DNA from: Streptomyces sp. NBC_01314
Lineage (GTDB): Bacteria; Actinomycetota; Actinomycetes; Streptomycetales; Streptomycetaceae
Length of the DNA: 64,000 nt
Assembly: GCF_041435215.1 (NCBI RefSeq)
Contig: NZ_CP108394.1
Span: 7,192,001-7,256,000 of the forward strand
Direction: 5' to 3'
A model generated the notes under the pieces. That model did not search any database and was not told the DNA's origin. It saw only the letters and a list, made by a program, of their open reading frames with translations. The position numbers were made by a program, and so were the translations under genes. Shown piece by piece: positions 9,382 to 16,486 of the stretch. How positions within the stretch are numbered: the first letter of the stretch is position 1; the number at the start of each line of letters is the position of its first letter.

Positions 9382-9399
9382 CCGTCATCCCCATGACGG
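9382..9399. promoter_or_regulatory. Inverted repeat between the AhpD-like gene and the ECF41 sigma gene
   Basis: CCGTCAT-CCCC-ATGACGG has two perfect 7-bp arms and sits in the 93-bp divergent intergenic region, 25 bp before the sigma start. A related sequence, CGTCATCCCTTGACG, lies beyond the far end of the AhpD-like gene at about 8825. An operator role is inferred. I did not see the TGTCACA-type ECF41 promoter motif. Confidence 0.45.
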
Positions 9400-9423
9400 A
9401 GCAGAACCGAGGAAGGTAACAAC

Positions 9424-10302
9424 ATGTCCGACACCAGCCCGACGGACCCGATAGCCGAGACGTTCGAGGCCCAGCGCGACCGGCTGCGCGCGGTCGCCCA
9501 CCGCATGCTCGGATCGCACGCCGACGCCGAGGACGTGGTCCAAGAGGCTTGGCTGCGTCTCTCCCGCCAGGACACGGCGACCATCCACAACCTCGCCGGC
9601 TGGCTGACCACGGTGGTCGGCCGGATCAGCCTCGATGTCCTGCGATCGCGCCAGGCCCGCCCGGAGGCGTCCTACGACGACGGTCCATCCGAGTTCGTGG
9701 TCACGCTCGACGACAACCCTGCTCCCGAGGACCACGCGGTGCTCGCCGACTCGGTCGGGCTCGCGCTCCTCGTCGTCCTGGAGTCACTCGGGCCGAGCGA
9801 GCGGCTGGCGTTCGTGCTGCACGACCTGTTCGCGGTGCCGTTCGACGAGATCGGCCAGATCCTCGGCAAGTCCACCGCCGCCACCAAGATGCTCGCCAGC
9901 CGCGCCCGCAGGAAGGTGCGGACGATTGAGCGACCGACCGGCGTCGGACGGGAGCAGCGAGAGGTGGTCCAGGCCTTCCTGGCAGCGGCTCGCCGCGGCG
10001 ACTTCGAGGAGTTGCTGCGGGTACTCGACCCCGAGGTGAAACTGACCGTCGACACCCCGTCGGGCGTGGTCGTCACCCTCGGCGCCACCAAGGTCGCAGC
10101 CGGCGCGCAACTGTCCGCCAGCGCAGCCACGCAGGGGCGGACGGTGCTCGTCAACGGCCTCCCGGGGATCATTTCCTGGCGCGAGGACGGCACCCCGCTC
10201 TCGGTCCTCGCGTTCACCGTCGCCGACGGCCGGATCACCGACATCACGGTCGTGATCGACCCGGCCAAACTCGCGCTGATGGACCTGCCGGATCCGGCGT
10301 GA
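9424..10302 (+). CDS. ECF41-group sigma factor with SnoaL-like C-terminal domain
   Basis: This 292-residue sigma factor has region 2 (FEAQRDRLRAVAHRMLGSHADAEDVVQEAWLRLSR) and region 4 (SLGPSERLAFVLHDLFAVPFDEIGQILGKSTAATKMLASRARRKVR). A C-terminal NTF2/SnoaL-like domain starts near REVVQAFLAAARRGDFEELLRVLDP. ECF41 proteins lack a separate anti-sigma factor; the C-terminal domain itself modulates activity. A GAGGAAGG ribosome-binding site precedes ATG 9424. The neighbouring divergent AhpD-like gene is the expected target. Confidence 0.9.
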   Translation: MSDTSPTDPIAETFEAQRDRLRAVAHRMLGSHADAEDVVQEAWLRLSRQDTATIHNLAGWLTTVVGRISLDVLRSRQARPEASYDDGPSEFVVTLDDNPAPEDHAVLADSVGLALLVVLESLGPSERLAFVLHDLFAVPFDEIGQILGKSTAATKMLASRARRKVRTIERPTGVGREQREVVQAFLAAARRGDFEELLRVLDPEVKLTVDTPSGVVVTLGATKVAAGAQLSASAATQGRTVLVNGLPGIISWREDGTPLSVLAFTVADGRITDITVVIDPAKLALMDLPDPA

Positions 10303-10362
10303 GTCCCTACCGAGGCAGTCGCCGCCAAGCGGCCAAGGTCTATGGATCACTGACCTGTTTCA

Positions 10363-10379
10363 GAGGGCGGTTCGTGAGT
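10363..10379 (+). repeat. Left terminal inverted repeat of the IS5-type unit
   Basis: GAGGGCGGTTCGTGAGT is the exact reverse complement of 15710-15726. Immediately outside (10360-10362) lies TCA, repeated directly after the right end. Confidence 0.65.
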
Positions 10380-10420
10380 TGATGTCTGCTTCCGTGTGAA
10401 GCTGGGCCAGGGCTGACCCG

Positions 10421-10585
10421 ATGCGGATGGCTGCCGCCGCGCACCTACACGCCGCATTCACCGCCGAGCTGCTGATCCCGCCGTTCGGCCCGCTCCCCGA
10501 CCGGACTCGCAGCCTGATCCCCGGCTATCTCCTCAACGATCCCGCAGCTCTGCAGGCGTGGCTCCGCGGCTATGGCTCTGCCTGA
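10421..10585 (+). CDS. Short ORF, possibly the C-terminal remnant of a gene
   Basis: A 54-codon frame from ATG 10421 to TGA 10583-10585 encodes AAFTAELLIPPFGPLPDRTRSLIPGYLLNDPAALQAWLRGYGSA at its end. This composition is protein-like (buried Leu/Ile, Pro turns) but matches no family I recognise. No clear ribosome-binding site precedes it. It lies just inside the left IS-type end and could be a leftover gene fragment. Bases 10586-10796 beyond it show nothing else. Confidence 0.2.
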   Translation: MRMAAAAHLHAAFTAELLIPPFGPLPDRTRSLIPGYLLNDPAALQAWLRGYGSA

Positions 10586-10796
10586 TCGCGGCAGTCCGAC
10601 CCGTGCCGGGGCGATACCGGGATCCGTGTACGGATCGCTCGCGGCAGACGTCTTGTACCGCGCAACGGTCGGGACCGGAGGTCGGGAGCCCCATTGCGGG
10701 TCACGAAAAGCACGTAAGAAAGCCGGACAGACCAGAGGCCGCCCGTGCCCGAATCCGCAGCCCAACCTCGGACCGCCAACGAACCAACTGAAGCGA

Positions 10797-11897
10797 TCAC
10801 TCCGAAATCAAGTTGGCGGATCCGGGCTCACCGTCCCGGTGAGGCCGAGCGGGATAGAATTGTTTGGCCCAACGCCGATATGCCATGATCGGGCCGTCAC
10901 CATCAGCTATCCGGGGGGCTGGCTGATGTTGCTTTGTGTGCCAGATGGGACTGTCAGCACCAAGCGTGAGGCCGGTGATTGTGCTGCGAAGCCCGAAGCT
11001 GCACAGTACTCCGGACACAGTTCGGGCGACATGCCGGCCTAGCCGAGAAGGCAACCAATGTGGGGGAGATATGCGGATGCAAGCGGCGAAGCGCAATTGG
11101 ATCCGCCAGGGCCCGACCACAGTGGGCATGAGCCAGGCATGCATCATGAGTCCGAGACCCTGCACGGTTACGGTCCCGGTCGCGCAACCCAGGCCGCGAA
11201 GTTCGCCATCGTAGCTGGTGGTCATGTGCCACCACGGCAGGTAAGGGATTGGCATGCGAGTCTTGAGGTGAATAGCAGCCACAGGACTCCCGGGATTCAA
11301 CGGAAGCGTGAATTCTCGTACTTGGCTGTTGTGCATGACAGGAAAATGCCCTAGGTCCACAGCATTTTCGGTGATCTCCTGCGGGTGTGAGGGCAGTTCC
11401 ACTGTGATATGAATTAGGCGGGAGTACCCTTTGAGGTCTGCGCTCTCGATCTCCCATTCAGGACCGTTGTCCGCTTCGCCATGGTGCCAAGCGAAGATGA
11501 TGCCGTTCGTCTCTCGGATCTCCAGATGACGAACGCTCGCTTTTGGCGGCTGCTTTCCGTATCCGGATCGCACGCATGCGCCGTCGGGCCCGAAACCGAA
11601 TCCATGGAACGGGCAGACCAGATCCTCTCCCTCTACCTTTCCCCCGACGCCGAGATGAGCGCCCAGGTGTGGGCAGTACGGCTCGACCGCGCGCAGCAGT
11701 CCGGCCCGGGTGCGATATAGGACGACATCTTGATCCACCAACCTGCTGGTGACCACTTTCCCTGGACGGACTTCGTCCGAGAACCCGATGCAGAACCAGC
11801 CCTTCGGACTGGGTAGCGCCGGAGGGAATGCCTCGTCGGCCGGCGTTGGGCCATGAGAGGGCACCTTGTACCATTTCGTGTCCCTGCTGCCAAACAT
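10797..11897 (-). CDS. Rieske [2Fe-2S] non-haem iron oxygenase
   Basis: This 366-residue protein has a Rieske centre, C75-x-H77 ... C95-x2-H98 (YCPHLGAHLG and CPFHGFGF). The catalytic domain shows a mononuclear-iron motif in NAVDLGHFPVMHNSQ (Asp/His/His). Length and layout resemble KshA-type monooxygenases acting on steroids or other lipids. A GGAGAA site precedes ATG 11897. It is the last gene of the putative terpene operon, 134 bp behind the terpene synthase, so it probably hydroxylates or otherwise oxidises the terpene. No ferredoxin or reductase gene is nearby, so a housekeeping one would be needed. Confidence 0.88.
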   Translation of the reverse strand: MFGSRDTKWYKVPSHGPTPADEAFPPALPSPKGWFCIGFSDEVRPGKVVTSRLVDQDVVLYRTRAGLLRAVEPYCPHLGAHLGVGGKVEGEDLVCPFHGFGFGPDGACVRSGYGKQPPKASVRHLEIRETNGIIFAWHHGEADNGPEWEIESADLKGYSRLIHITVELPSHPQEITENAVDLGHFPVMHNSQVREFTLPLNPGSPVAAIHLKTRMPIPYLPWWHMTTSYDGELRGLGCATGTVTVQGLGLMMHAWLMPTVVGPWRIQLRFAACIRISPPHWLPSRLGRHVARTVSGVLCSFGLRSTITGLTLGADSPIWHTKQHQPAPRIADGDGPIMAYRRWAKQFYPARPHRDGEPGSANLISE

Positions 11898-12031
11898 TTC
11901 GGCTCTTCTCCAGAGTTATGCCTGCGCTAGATTAGGGATAGAAATTCCCCGGCCGTGACCGGCGCCCGCCTCCGCACACCGAGGGGTTTCTTGCTTCCAT
12001 TCGCGATAGCCGGTCAGCATGGGAGCGTGTT

Positions 12032-13126
12032 CTACCTGCAGAGGAAGCGCCCGTCCGCGGGATCGCACGTGATGGTCTGGGAAATGAACTCTCCGCTGAA
12101 ATCCCTCCCGTGATAACGAGGGGAGGTCAAGTGGTACCTGAGGCTGCCAGCCATCTCAAGTTCGAACCCGGTGAAGACTTCACGTACGGCTGTCGATGCG
12201 CCCTCGGCGATCCACTGATCACGGATCTCCGTGTACTCGCGCTCTGCCACATACACCAGGTTGACCAGCCTGTCGATTGCCTCCTGCCATTCCAGTCCCT
12301 CCCCCAGGACCATGACCGTGACGGAGTGAAGCAAAGACGGGAGATTTTGACTGTGCTGCAGGTATTCCTTATGGAACGAATACAGATCGTTGACCAGCAG
12401 GACGTGGCGGTTGGCAAGCCAGGCGAGGCGTGCACGGCGGGGGTCGTTCCATTCCTCTTCGGTCAGGTGCGCACCCATGATATGCGGTGCGCAGATAATG
12501 AAGGGCCACATCCCGGTGTCGTCATCTCGGAATGAAAGGTACTGATCCAGGGACACATCTATCACAACGGGCATGCTCGCACGGTGCTCGTTGCGGTAGA
12601 TGTTGCTGTGGAAATAATCCCGGATCACAGCCAGGAATGCATCGCGCTCAGCGTCGGGCATACTGTCGCTGATCTGATCGACCAGTTGAGTGATCCCGTG
12701 CACCAGTGGTGACGAAATGCGGGATTTGGGATGGGGTGGCGTACTCCTTGACCGCATTGATTCCGCGTTCTCGGTGAGCTGTTCCCAGGGCGTCAAAGCG
12801 CTGCGCCCATCCCTGGCAACCGAGGCCTCCCAATCTCGTTCATGCGCATCGTCCAGCACCGTGACGGCGCCGGTGTATTTGCTCCACAGTTCGTATTCTT
12901 TCCGAGGGAGGCGCGGGAGCACATGGGCCACCCACAGGTACAGCCTGCACATATGCGTGTACTTCCGATAAGCGATGACACGCGAGTTGTCGGAGAACAG
13001 GGAGAGAACCCAGTCGTCCGCATTTTCTTGGAATTCTTCGTCATAGTTCTTGTTCTTTTCCCAAGGGAAGGGGCAGGTGATCGCGGGAAGGAAATAGCTG
13101 ATACGGTCGGCTGGGATCATGTTCAT
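12032..13126 (-). CDS. Class I terpene synthase (cyclase)
   Basis: This 364-residue bacterial terpene cyclase ionises a linear prenyl diphosphate. The Asp-rich motif DDAHERD is at residues 92-98, the NSE motif NDLYSFHKE at 246-254, the likely pyrophosphate-sensor Arg at 200 (46 before the NSE) and the RY pair near 337-338. I chose ATG 13126 because AGGAGG lies five bases upstream; a longer frame from 13141 would include that site. Base composition is visibly less GC-rich than the chromosomal neighbours. Linkage to a polyprenyl synthase suggests a di- or sesterterpene substrate, but the product cannot be deduced. I cannot assign it to a geosmin or 2-MIB synthase. Confidence 0.92.
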   Translation of the reverse strand: MNMIPADRISYFLPAITCPFPWEKNKNYDEEFQENADDWVLSLFSDNSRVIAYRKYTHMCRLYLWVAHVLPRLPRKEYELWSKYTGAVTVLDDAHERDWEASVARDGRSALTPWEQLTENAESMRSRSTPPHPKSRISSPLVHGITQLVDQISDSMPDAERDAFLAVIRDYFHSNIYRNEHRASMPVVIDVSLDQYLSFRDDDTGMWPFIICAPHIMGAHLTEEEWNDPRRARLAWLANRHVLLVNDLYSFHKEYLQHSQNLPSLLHSVTVMVLGEGLEWQEAIDRLVNLVYVAEREYTEIRDQWIAEGASTAVREVFTGFELEMAGSLRYHLTSPRYHGRDFSGEFISQTITCDPADGRFLCR

Positions 13127-13150
13127 CTGTTCCTCCTGCAAGGCGGTAGG

Positions 13151-13504
13151 TCAGCGCACTGATGGAGTTTCGTCAATTGTTCGCAAGTGCGTGACAGGAG
13201 CGTTGTCGGCGGTATCCGGGAACTGGGTCAGCGAAAAGTCAGCGATCAAGTTCGGCATGTGGACGGCTTCCCAAGCAACCCGCCATACGGCGCTGTGGGC
13301 CAACTGCTGGAGTGCGGGCACGGCCGGGGCCACGCGGAGTGGGCCGCGTAGCAGCGACACTCCCCGGCTGCTGTTGGGAACGGACTGGGATTCTTCATGT
13401 TGGCTCCCGGGGCTGAACCTGTTGGCCGTTTCGTCACGTGGTGCGGGTGAGTCCACATTTGCTGAGGCGGCGGGTGCGACTTCGGTACAGGAGGGGCGTG
13501 CCAT
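13151..13504 (-). CDS. Possible small protein of the terpene operon
   Basis: This 117-codon frame lies between the polyprenyl synthase and terpene synthase genes on the same strand, ending 24 bp before the terpene synthase start. It fills a gap otherwise too long for a tight operon. The C-terminal half (GVSLLRGPLRVAPAVPALQQLAHSAVWRVAWEAVHMPNLIADFSLTQFPDT) looks protein-like. I know no family for it. The ATG at 13504 lacks a clear ribosome-binding site and the frame is open further upstream to a TTG near 13612. Third-position GC is moderate, similar to the terpene synthase. Confidence 0.4.
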   Translation of the reverse strand: MARPSCTEVAPAASANVDSPAPRDETANRFSPGSQHEESQSVPNSSRGVSLLRGPLRVAPAVPALQQLAHSAVWRVAWEAVHMPNLIADFSLTQFPDTADNAPVTHLRTIDETPSVR

Positions 13505-13634
13505 CAGGCAGGGAGTCTGAGGGGGGTGGGCGCGGTGCCGCCGCAGAGGTGGGCGACGTGCGTTTTCGTGGGGCCGCGATACGGGCGGAGTGAGAGGCCT
13601 CCCGTGGCCCAAGTCCCCTGCGAGGGAAGCGGGT

Positions 13635-14714
13635 TCATGAGGTCCTCGCCGTGGCGATGGCGGTGAACTGCCGCAGGTCGGCGATGGCGCAGGGCGGGAA
13701 GGGCGCGGTCTTCAGCACGCGCAGGGCCTGTGCCCGGAGTGTGCCGATCATGTCCTCCACCGCGTCCCGGGCGCCGGTGGCGGTGAGCAGCTCACGGATG
13801 CGGTCGGCCCCCGCCTCGTCGAGACGGGGAGCACCGAGCAGGGAGCGCAGGACGCGCCGTTGGCTGATGTCGGCGCGCTCGAGGGCGAGGGCCACCAGGA
13901 CGGTGTGCTTGCCCTCGCGCAGATCGTCCAGCGACGGCTTCCCGGTCACCTCAGGAGTCCCGAAGACGCCGAGGAGGTCATCACGCAACTGGAAAGCCTC
14001 GCCGACGGGCAAGGCATAGGCACTCAGCGCCTCGCGCACCGCAGGCGGGGCACCCGCAAGGGCAGCGCCGATGTGCAAGGGGCGCTCCACGGTGTACTTG
14101 GCGGTCTTGTACCGCACGATGCGCAGCGCCTGCTCCACATCCGCGGCGGGGCGGCCGGCGGCGGTGACGTCCAGGTACTGCCCGTACATCACCTCACTGC
14201 GCATCTCATGGATCAGCGGCCGCACCGCGTCGAGTTGGCGGGGAGTAAGACCGGCCACGTGCAGAAGCTCATCCGACCAGGCCAGTGTCAGATCACCAAT
14301 GAGGATCGCGCCGCTGACTCCCACCTGCCGGGCGGCGAGGACAGTACGGCCGCCGGCGTGGTGCTCCGCGAGGCGGCGGTGGACGGTGGGGACGCCTCGG
14401 CGGCTGCCGCTGTTGTCCATGATGTCGTCGTGGATGAGGCAGAAGGCGTGGAACATCTCCAGCGACGCCGCCGTTTTGATCAGCGTCTCGGGGGTGCCGT
14501 GACCGCCGGCGGCCTCCCAGCCGCTCACGCACAGCAGAGGCCGCAACCGTTTCCCTCCGGCGGCCAGGAGATCACGCAGGCACTCGGTCACCTCGGCGGG
14601 CATCCGCAGCTTCGCGGCGGTACCGGCCTTGTGCTCCAAGAAACCGTCGAGCACGCTGGTGACCCGTCTGCGCAAGGCGGCCGCGCCCGGCAGCTCGGCA
14701 ACACCCGCGATCAA
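13635..14714 (-). CDS. Polyprenyl diphosphate synthase (probable GGPP-type)
   Basis: This trans-isoprenyl diphosphate synthase of about 359 residues makes the precursor for the adjacent cyclase. GKRLRP is at 54-59, the first Asp-rich motif DDIMD at 96-100, and the second, DDLLG, at about 245-249, with GKHTVL further on. I place the start at TTG 14714, four bases after GGGGGAGG and overlapping the TGA of a small upstream frame (TTGA). A GTG at 14846 is also in frame, but those extra codons have poor third-position GC. Chain length is not certain; geranylgeranyl diphosphate is the usual product of Streptomyces enzymes beside terpene cyclases. Confidence 0.9.
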   Translation of the reverse strand: MIAGVAELPGAAALRRRVTSVLDGFLEHKAGTAAKLRMPAEVTECLRDLLAAGGKRLRPLLCVSGWEAAGGHGTPETLIKTAASLEMFHAFCLIHDDIMDNSGSRRGVPTVHRRLAEHHAGGRTVLAARQVGVSGAILIGDLTLAWSDELLHVAGLTPRQLDAVRPLIHEMRSEVMYGQYLDVTAAGRPAADVEQALRIVRYKTAKYTVERPLHIGAALAGAPPAVREALSAYALPVGEAFQLRDDLLGVFGTPEVTGKPSLDDLREGKHTVLVALALERADISQRRVLRSLLGAPRLDEAGADRIRELLTATGARDAVEDMIGTLRAQALRVLKTAPFPPCAIADLRQFTAIATARTS

Positions 14715-14854
14715 CTCGCCTCCCCCAGCGAGGTGGCCGGGGCTCTCCGGACGGGATACAAGGTCTCCTCGACCAGGAACGCACGGGGCTCCTCGGCGCA
14801 CGCCGACACGCCCCCAGGCGTCGGAGCAAGTACCGGGCCCGGACACCAGGGCAT
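14711..14854 (-). CDS. Possible leader/coupled small ORF upstream of the polyprenyl synthase
   Basis: A 47-codon frame starts at ATG 14854, eight bases after GGGGGAG. Its stop overlaps the TTG start of the polyprenyl synthase. Its last 27 codons have strong G/C third positions, unlike the overlapping alternative frame. The end (EEPRAFLVEETLYPVRRAPATSLGEAS) is not a family I know. It may be a translational leader or a small accessory protein. Confidence 0.35.
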   Translation of the reverse strand: MPWCPGPVLAPTPGGVSACAEEPRAFLVEETLYPVRRAPATSLGEAS

Positions 14855-15120
14855 CCTCGCTCCCCCGGTCACGACCGCGGCTCCCTGTAGAACGGTCACC
14901 GCTACGCTCCGCTCTTGAACGGCGGGCGCCCGATACGACATGTCACGCGTTGGCCTGTGGACGGGAACAGGCCCTGCACGCAGCCTGATACGCGGACATA
15001 GAGGTTTTGGCACACCTCCAGCAAAGGCGACTGCCAGCACGCTGAACAGGCGTACCCAACGAGCGCTTGGTGCACTACTGGGGCGCTCGCCGCATTTGGC
15101 GTACGCAAGCGGCTTGCCCA
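14855..15120. promoter_or_regulatory. Region upstream of the terpene operon
   Basis: These 266 bp separate the IS5 transposase remnant from the first terpene-operon frame. I see no gene in them. They presumably contain the operon promoter, possibly formed at the junction with the insertion element. Confidence 0.35.
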
Positions 15121-15664
15121 CGGGTTGCGTTGGACGGTCTCGACATCGATGCCCAGGAGGGTGCCGTGGGCGGCAACCTGGTTCTTGAAACCCTGGTCGA
15201 CGAGGGCTTTCCCGACGGTGCCGCCGGCGTGCTTGGCGACCTGGTCCAGCAGGGCGATGCCCGCGGCGTTGTCGTATGCGCTCGCGGCGAGGACAGTGAC
15301 GGCGATGACCAGGCCCAGCACGTCCACGGCCAGTCCCCGCTTGCGGCCAGGCATCCGTTTCGCCGGGTCCCGGCCGGTCGTGGAGGCGGGGACCCCGGCA
15401 GCCGCGTGGACACTCTGGGTGTCCAGCGGTCGGGTCCTCTAATCGGCGGGCCTTCTCACGGACCTGGCAGCGCAGGAGTTCATGAATGACCTGGTCAGTC
15501 CCGTCGTCTCGCCACGTGGCGAAGTAGTAGTACGTCGCGCCCTCGGGCGGTAGGTCGTTGGGAAGGTAGGCCTACTGGCAGCCGGTCCGGCCCTGGTAGA
15601 GAATCGCGTTTACGATCTCCTGCATCGCGTAGGCGCCCTGATGGCCGCTGACCGAGCGGTGCCG
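15121..15664 (-). pseudogene. IS5-family transposase remnant (DUF4096 plus DDE fragment)
   Basis: Read on the minus strand, 15664-15440 encodes a DUF4096-like segment (MQEIVNAILYQGRTGCQ, YLPNDLPPEGATYYYFATWRDDGTDQVIHELLRCQVREKARR) with an in-frame TAG at 15572-15574 where Trp is expected. After a frameshift, 15415-15121 encodes the DDE core (DTQSVHAAAGVPASTTGRDPAKRMPGRKRGLAVDVLGLVIAV ... ALVDQGFKNQVAAHGTLLGIDVETVQRNP). The C-terminal third is missing. It matches Streptomyces IS5-type transposases from memory. It cannot be functional. Confidence 0.85.
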
Positions 15665-15692
15665 GTCTTACACGCCGTGATCACAGGCTCGA

Positions 15693-15977
15693 TCAACGAC
15701 CACCCAAAGACTCACGAACCGCCCTCTCAGCCTGCGGGGTTTGGCGGCGTTCGACGAGGTGGCCGCGTTCGAAGCGGGCCCCGGCCCGGACGAGGGCGAG
15801 CCGAGATCGGTGACGACCGCACCCGTTTCGCCGATGCCCGCGCCCGCCATGCGCCTGGGACTTGTCGGACGCGGTGTCCCGCTCGCCCTGCACGAGGATC
15901 TCGCCGGTTTCCACCACCTCGTAAAGCGTTGGGCAGTTGCCGTTGTCCGACGTGGTTCCGATGAACCGCAGTGTCAT
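15693..15977 (-). CDS. Small conserved protein, 3' end replaced by the IS-type insertion
   Basis: The frame from ATG 15977 (GGAGGG five bases upstream) begins MTLRFIGTTSDNGNCPTLYEVVETGEILVQGER, a start I recognise from short Streptomyces proteins encoded beside small GntR regulators. After about residue 32 the usual continuation is lost and the sequence becomes Arg-rich. The last codons (RAVRESLGGR) read through the terminal repeat at 15726-15710. If the unit between the repeats is removed, the frame instead ends after five further residues at a TGA in the left flank. The gene may therefore be interrupted. Confidence 0.6.
   Translation of the reverse strand: MTLRFIGTTSDNGNCPTLYEVVETGEILVQGERDTASDKSQAHGGRGHRRNGCGRHRSRLALVRAGARFERGHLVERRQTPQAERAVRESLGGR
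15710..15726 (-). repeat. Right terminal inverted repeat of the IS5-type unit
   Basis: The minus strand reads GAGGGCGGTTCGTGAGT, identical to 10363-10379, and lies about 45 bp upstream of the transposase remnant where an IS end is expected. TCA at 15727-15729 matches the bases outside the left end. Confidence 0.65.
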
Positions 15978-16048
15978 CTGACCCTCCAACCGCACATTGC
16001 TCTGTTGCTGGAGGGCGCTGTGGTTGCGCGCAAGTGAGTCGCCGAGCG

Positions 16049-16321
16049 TCAGCCGGTGGATTCGCTGTCTTCGGCCGTGCTCGGGTTCGTGTGTTCCATG
16101 ACGAACGACCCCTTCCCGCGCACAGTGACGATCAGGCCGCGCTGACTCAGGAGCTGAAGGGCGGATCGTGCGGTCGGGCGCGAGACGCTGAACTCGTCGC
16201 AGATGGCCGCCTCGGAGGGGACCCGGCGACGGGGCGGATATGTGCCGTCAGCGATGCGCGCGCCGAGTATGACGGCGATTTGCTCGTACAGCGGCTCAGG
16301 TCCTTCAAGGTCTACAGTCAT
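16049..16321 (-). CDS. Small GntR-family transcriptional regulator (DNA-binding domain only)
   Basis: These 90 residues comprise essentially one winged helix (EPLYEQIAVILGARIADGTYPPRRRVPSEAAICDEFSVSRPTARSALQLLSQRGLIVTVRGKGSFV). There is no ligand-binding domain, as in short GntR proteins common on actinobacterial integrative elements and next to small unknown genes. It lies 71 bp upstream of the MTLRFIG gene on the same strand and is divergent from the gene pair at 16487-17070. Tandem CACCTTACA repeats at 16379-16397 are possible operators. Confidence 0.85.
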   Translation of the reverse strand: MTVDLEGPEPLYEQIAVILGARIADGTYPPRRRVPSEAAICDEFSVSRPTARSALQLLSQRGLIVTVRGKGSFVMEHTNPSTAEDSESTG

Positions 16322-16486
16322 ATGTCGACCCTATTTGACCTGCGACGATGCCTATCGATATCTGGAGTCATGTGACATCACCTTACAGCACCTTACAAGT
16401 GGCGTAATCTCTGGACATGAAAAGACCCCGGCGAGGTTGTGCGACCTCCCGGGGCATGGCCACCAGCTTCAGAGGAGCTGACGACA
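16322..16486. promoter_or_regulatory. Divergent region with direct repeats and a GC hairpin leader
   Basis: The region contains CACCTTACA twice in tandem (16379-16397). It also has a stem-loop at 16426-16454, where CCCCGG pairs with CCGGGG outside and GAGGT with ACCTC inside around a 6-base loop. The hairpin lies 33 bp before the GTG of the next gene and could act as a leader attenuator or a terminator. AGAGGAG at 16471-16477 is the ribosome-binding site. Confidence 0.45.

Larger units (their letters stand above)
10363..15726. mobile_element. Putative IS5-type transposon-like unit carrying the terpene mini-cluster
   Basis: The 17-base sequence GAGGGCGGTTCGTGAGT occurs at 10363-10379 on the plus strand and at 15710-15726 on the minus strand, so the two copies are outward-facing terminal repeats. 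TCA lies directly outside both ends (10360-10362 and 15727-15729), fitting the 3-bp TNA target duplications of some IS5-family elements. An IS5-family transposase remnant adjoins the right end. Between the ends lie the polyprenyl synthase, terpene synthase and Rieske genes. The element is probably immobile now because its transposase is broken. Confidence 0.6.

Noticed and set aside
10797..14714. Geosmin or 2-methylisoborneol cluster
   Set aside because: The cyclase is a single-domain enzyme. There is no methyltransferase, and the neighbour is a prenyl synthase, so neither pathway fits.
16379..16397. CRISPR-like array from the CACCTTACA repeats
   Set aside because: There are only two 9-bp units with no spacers. 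No cas genes or arrays are seen anywhere in the window.
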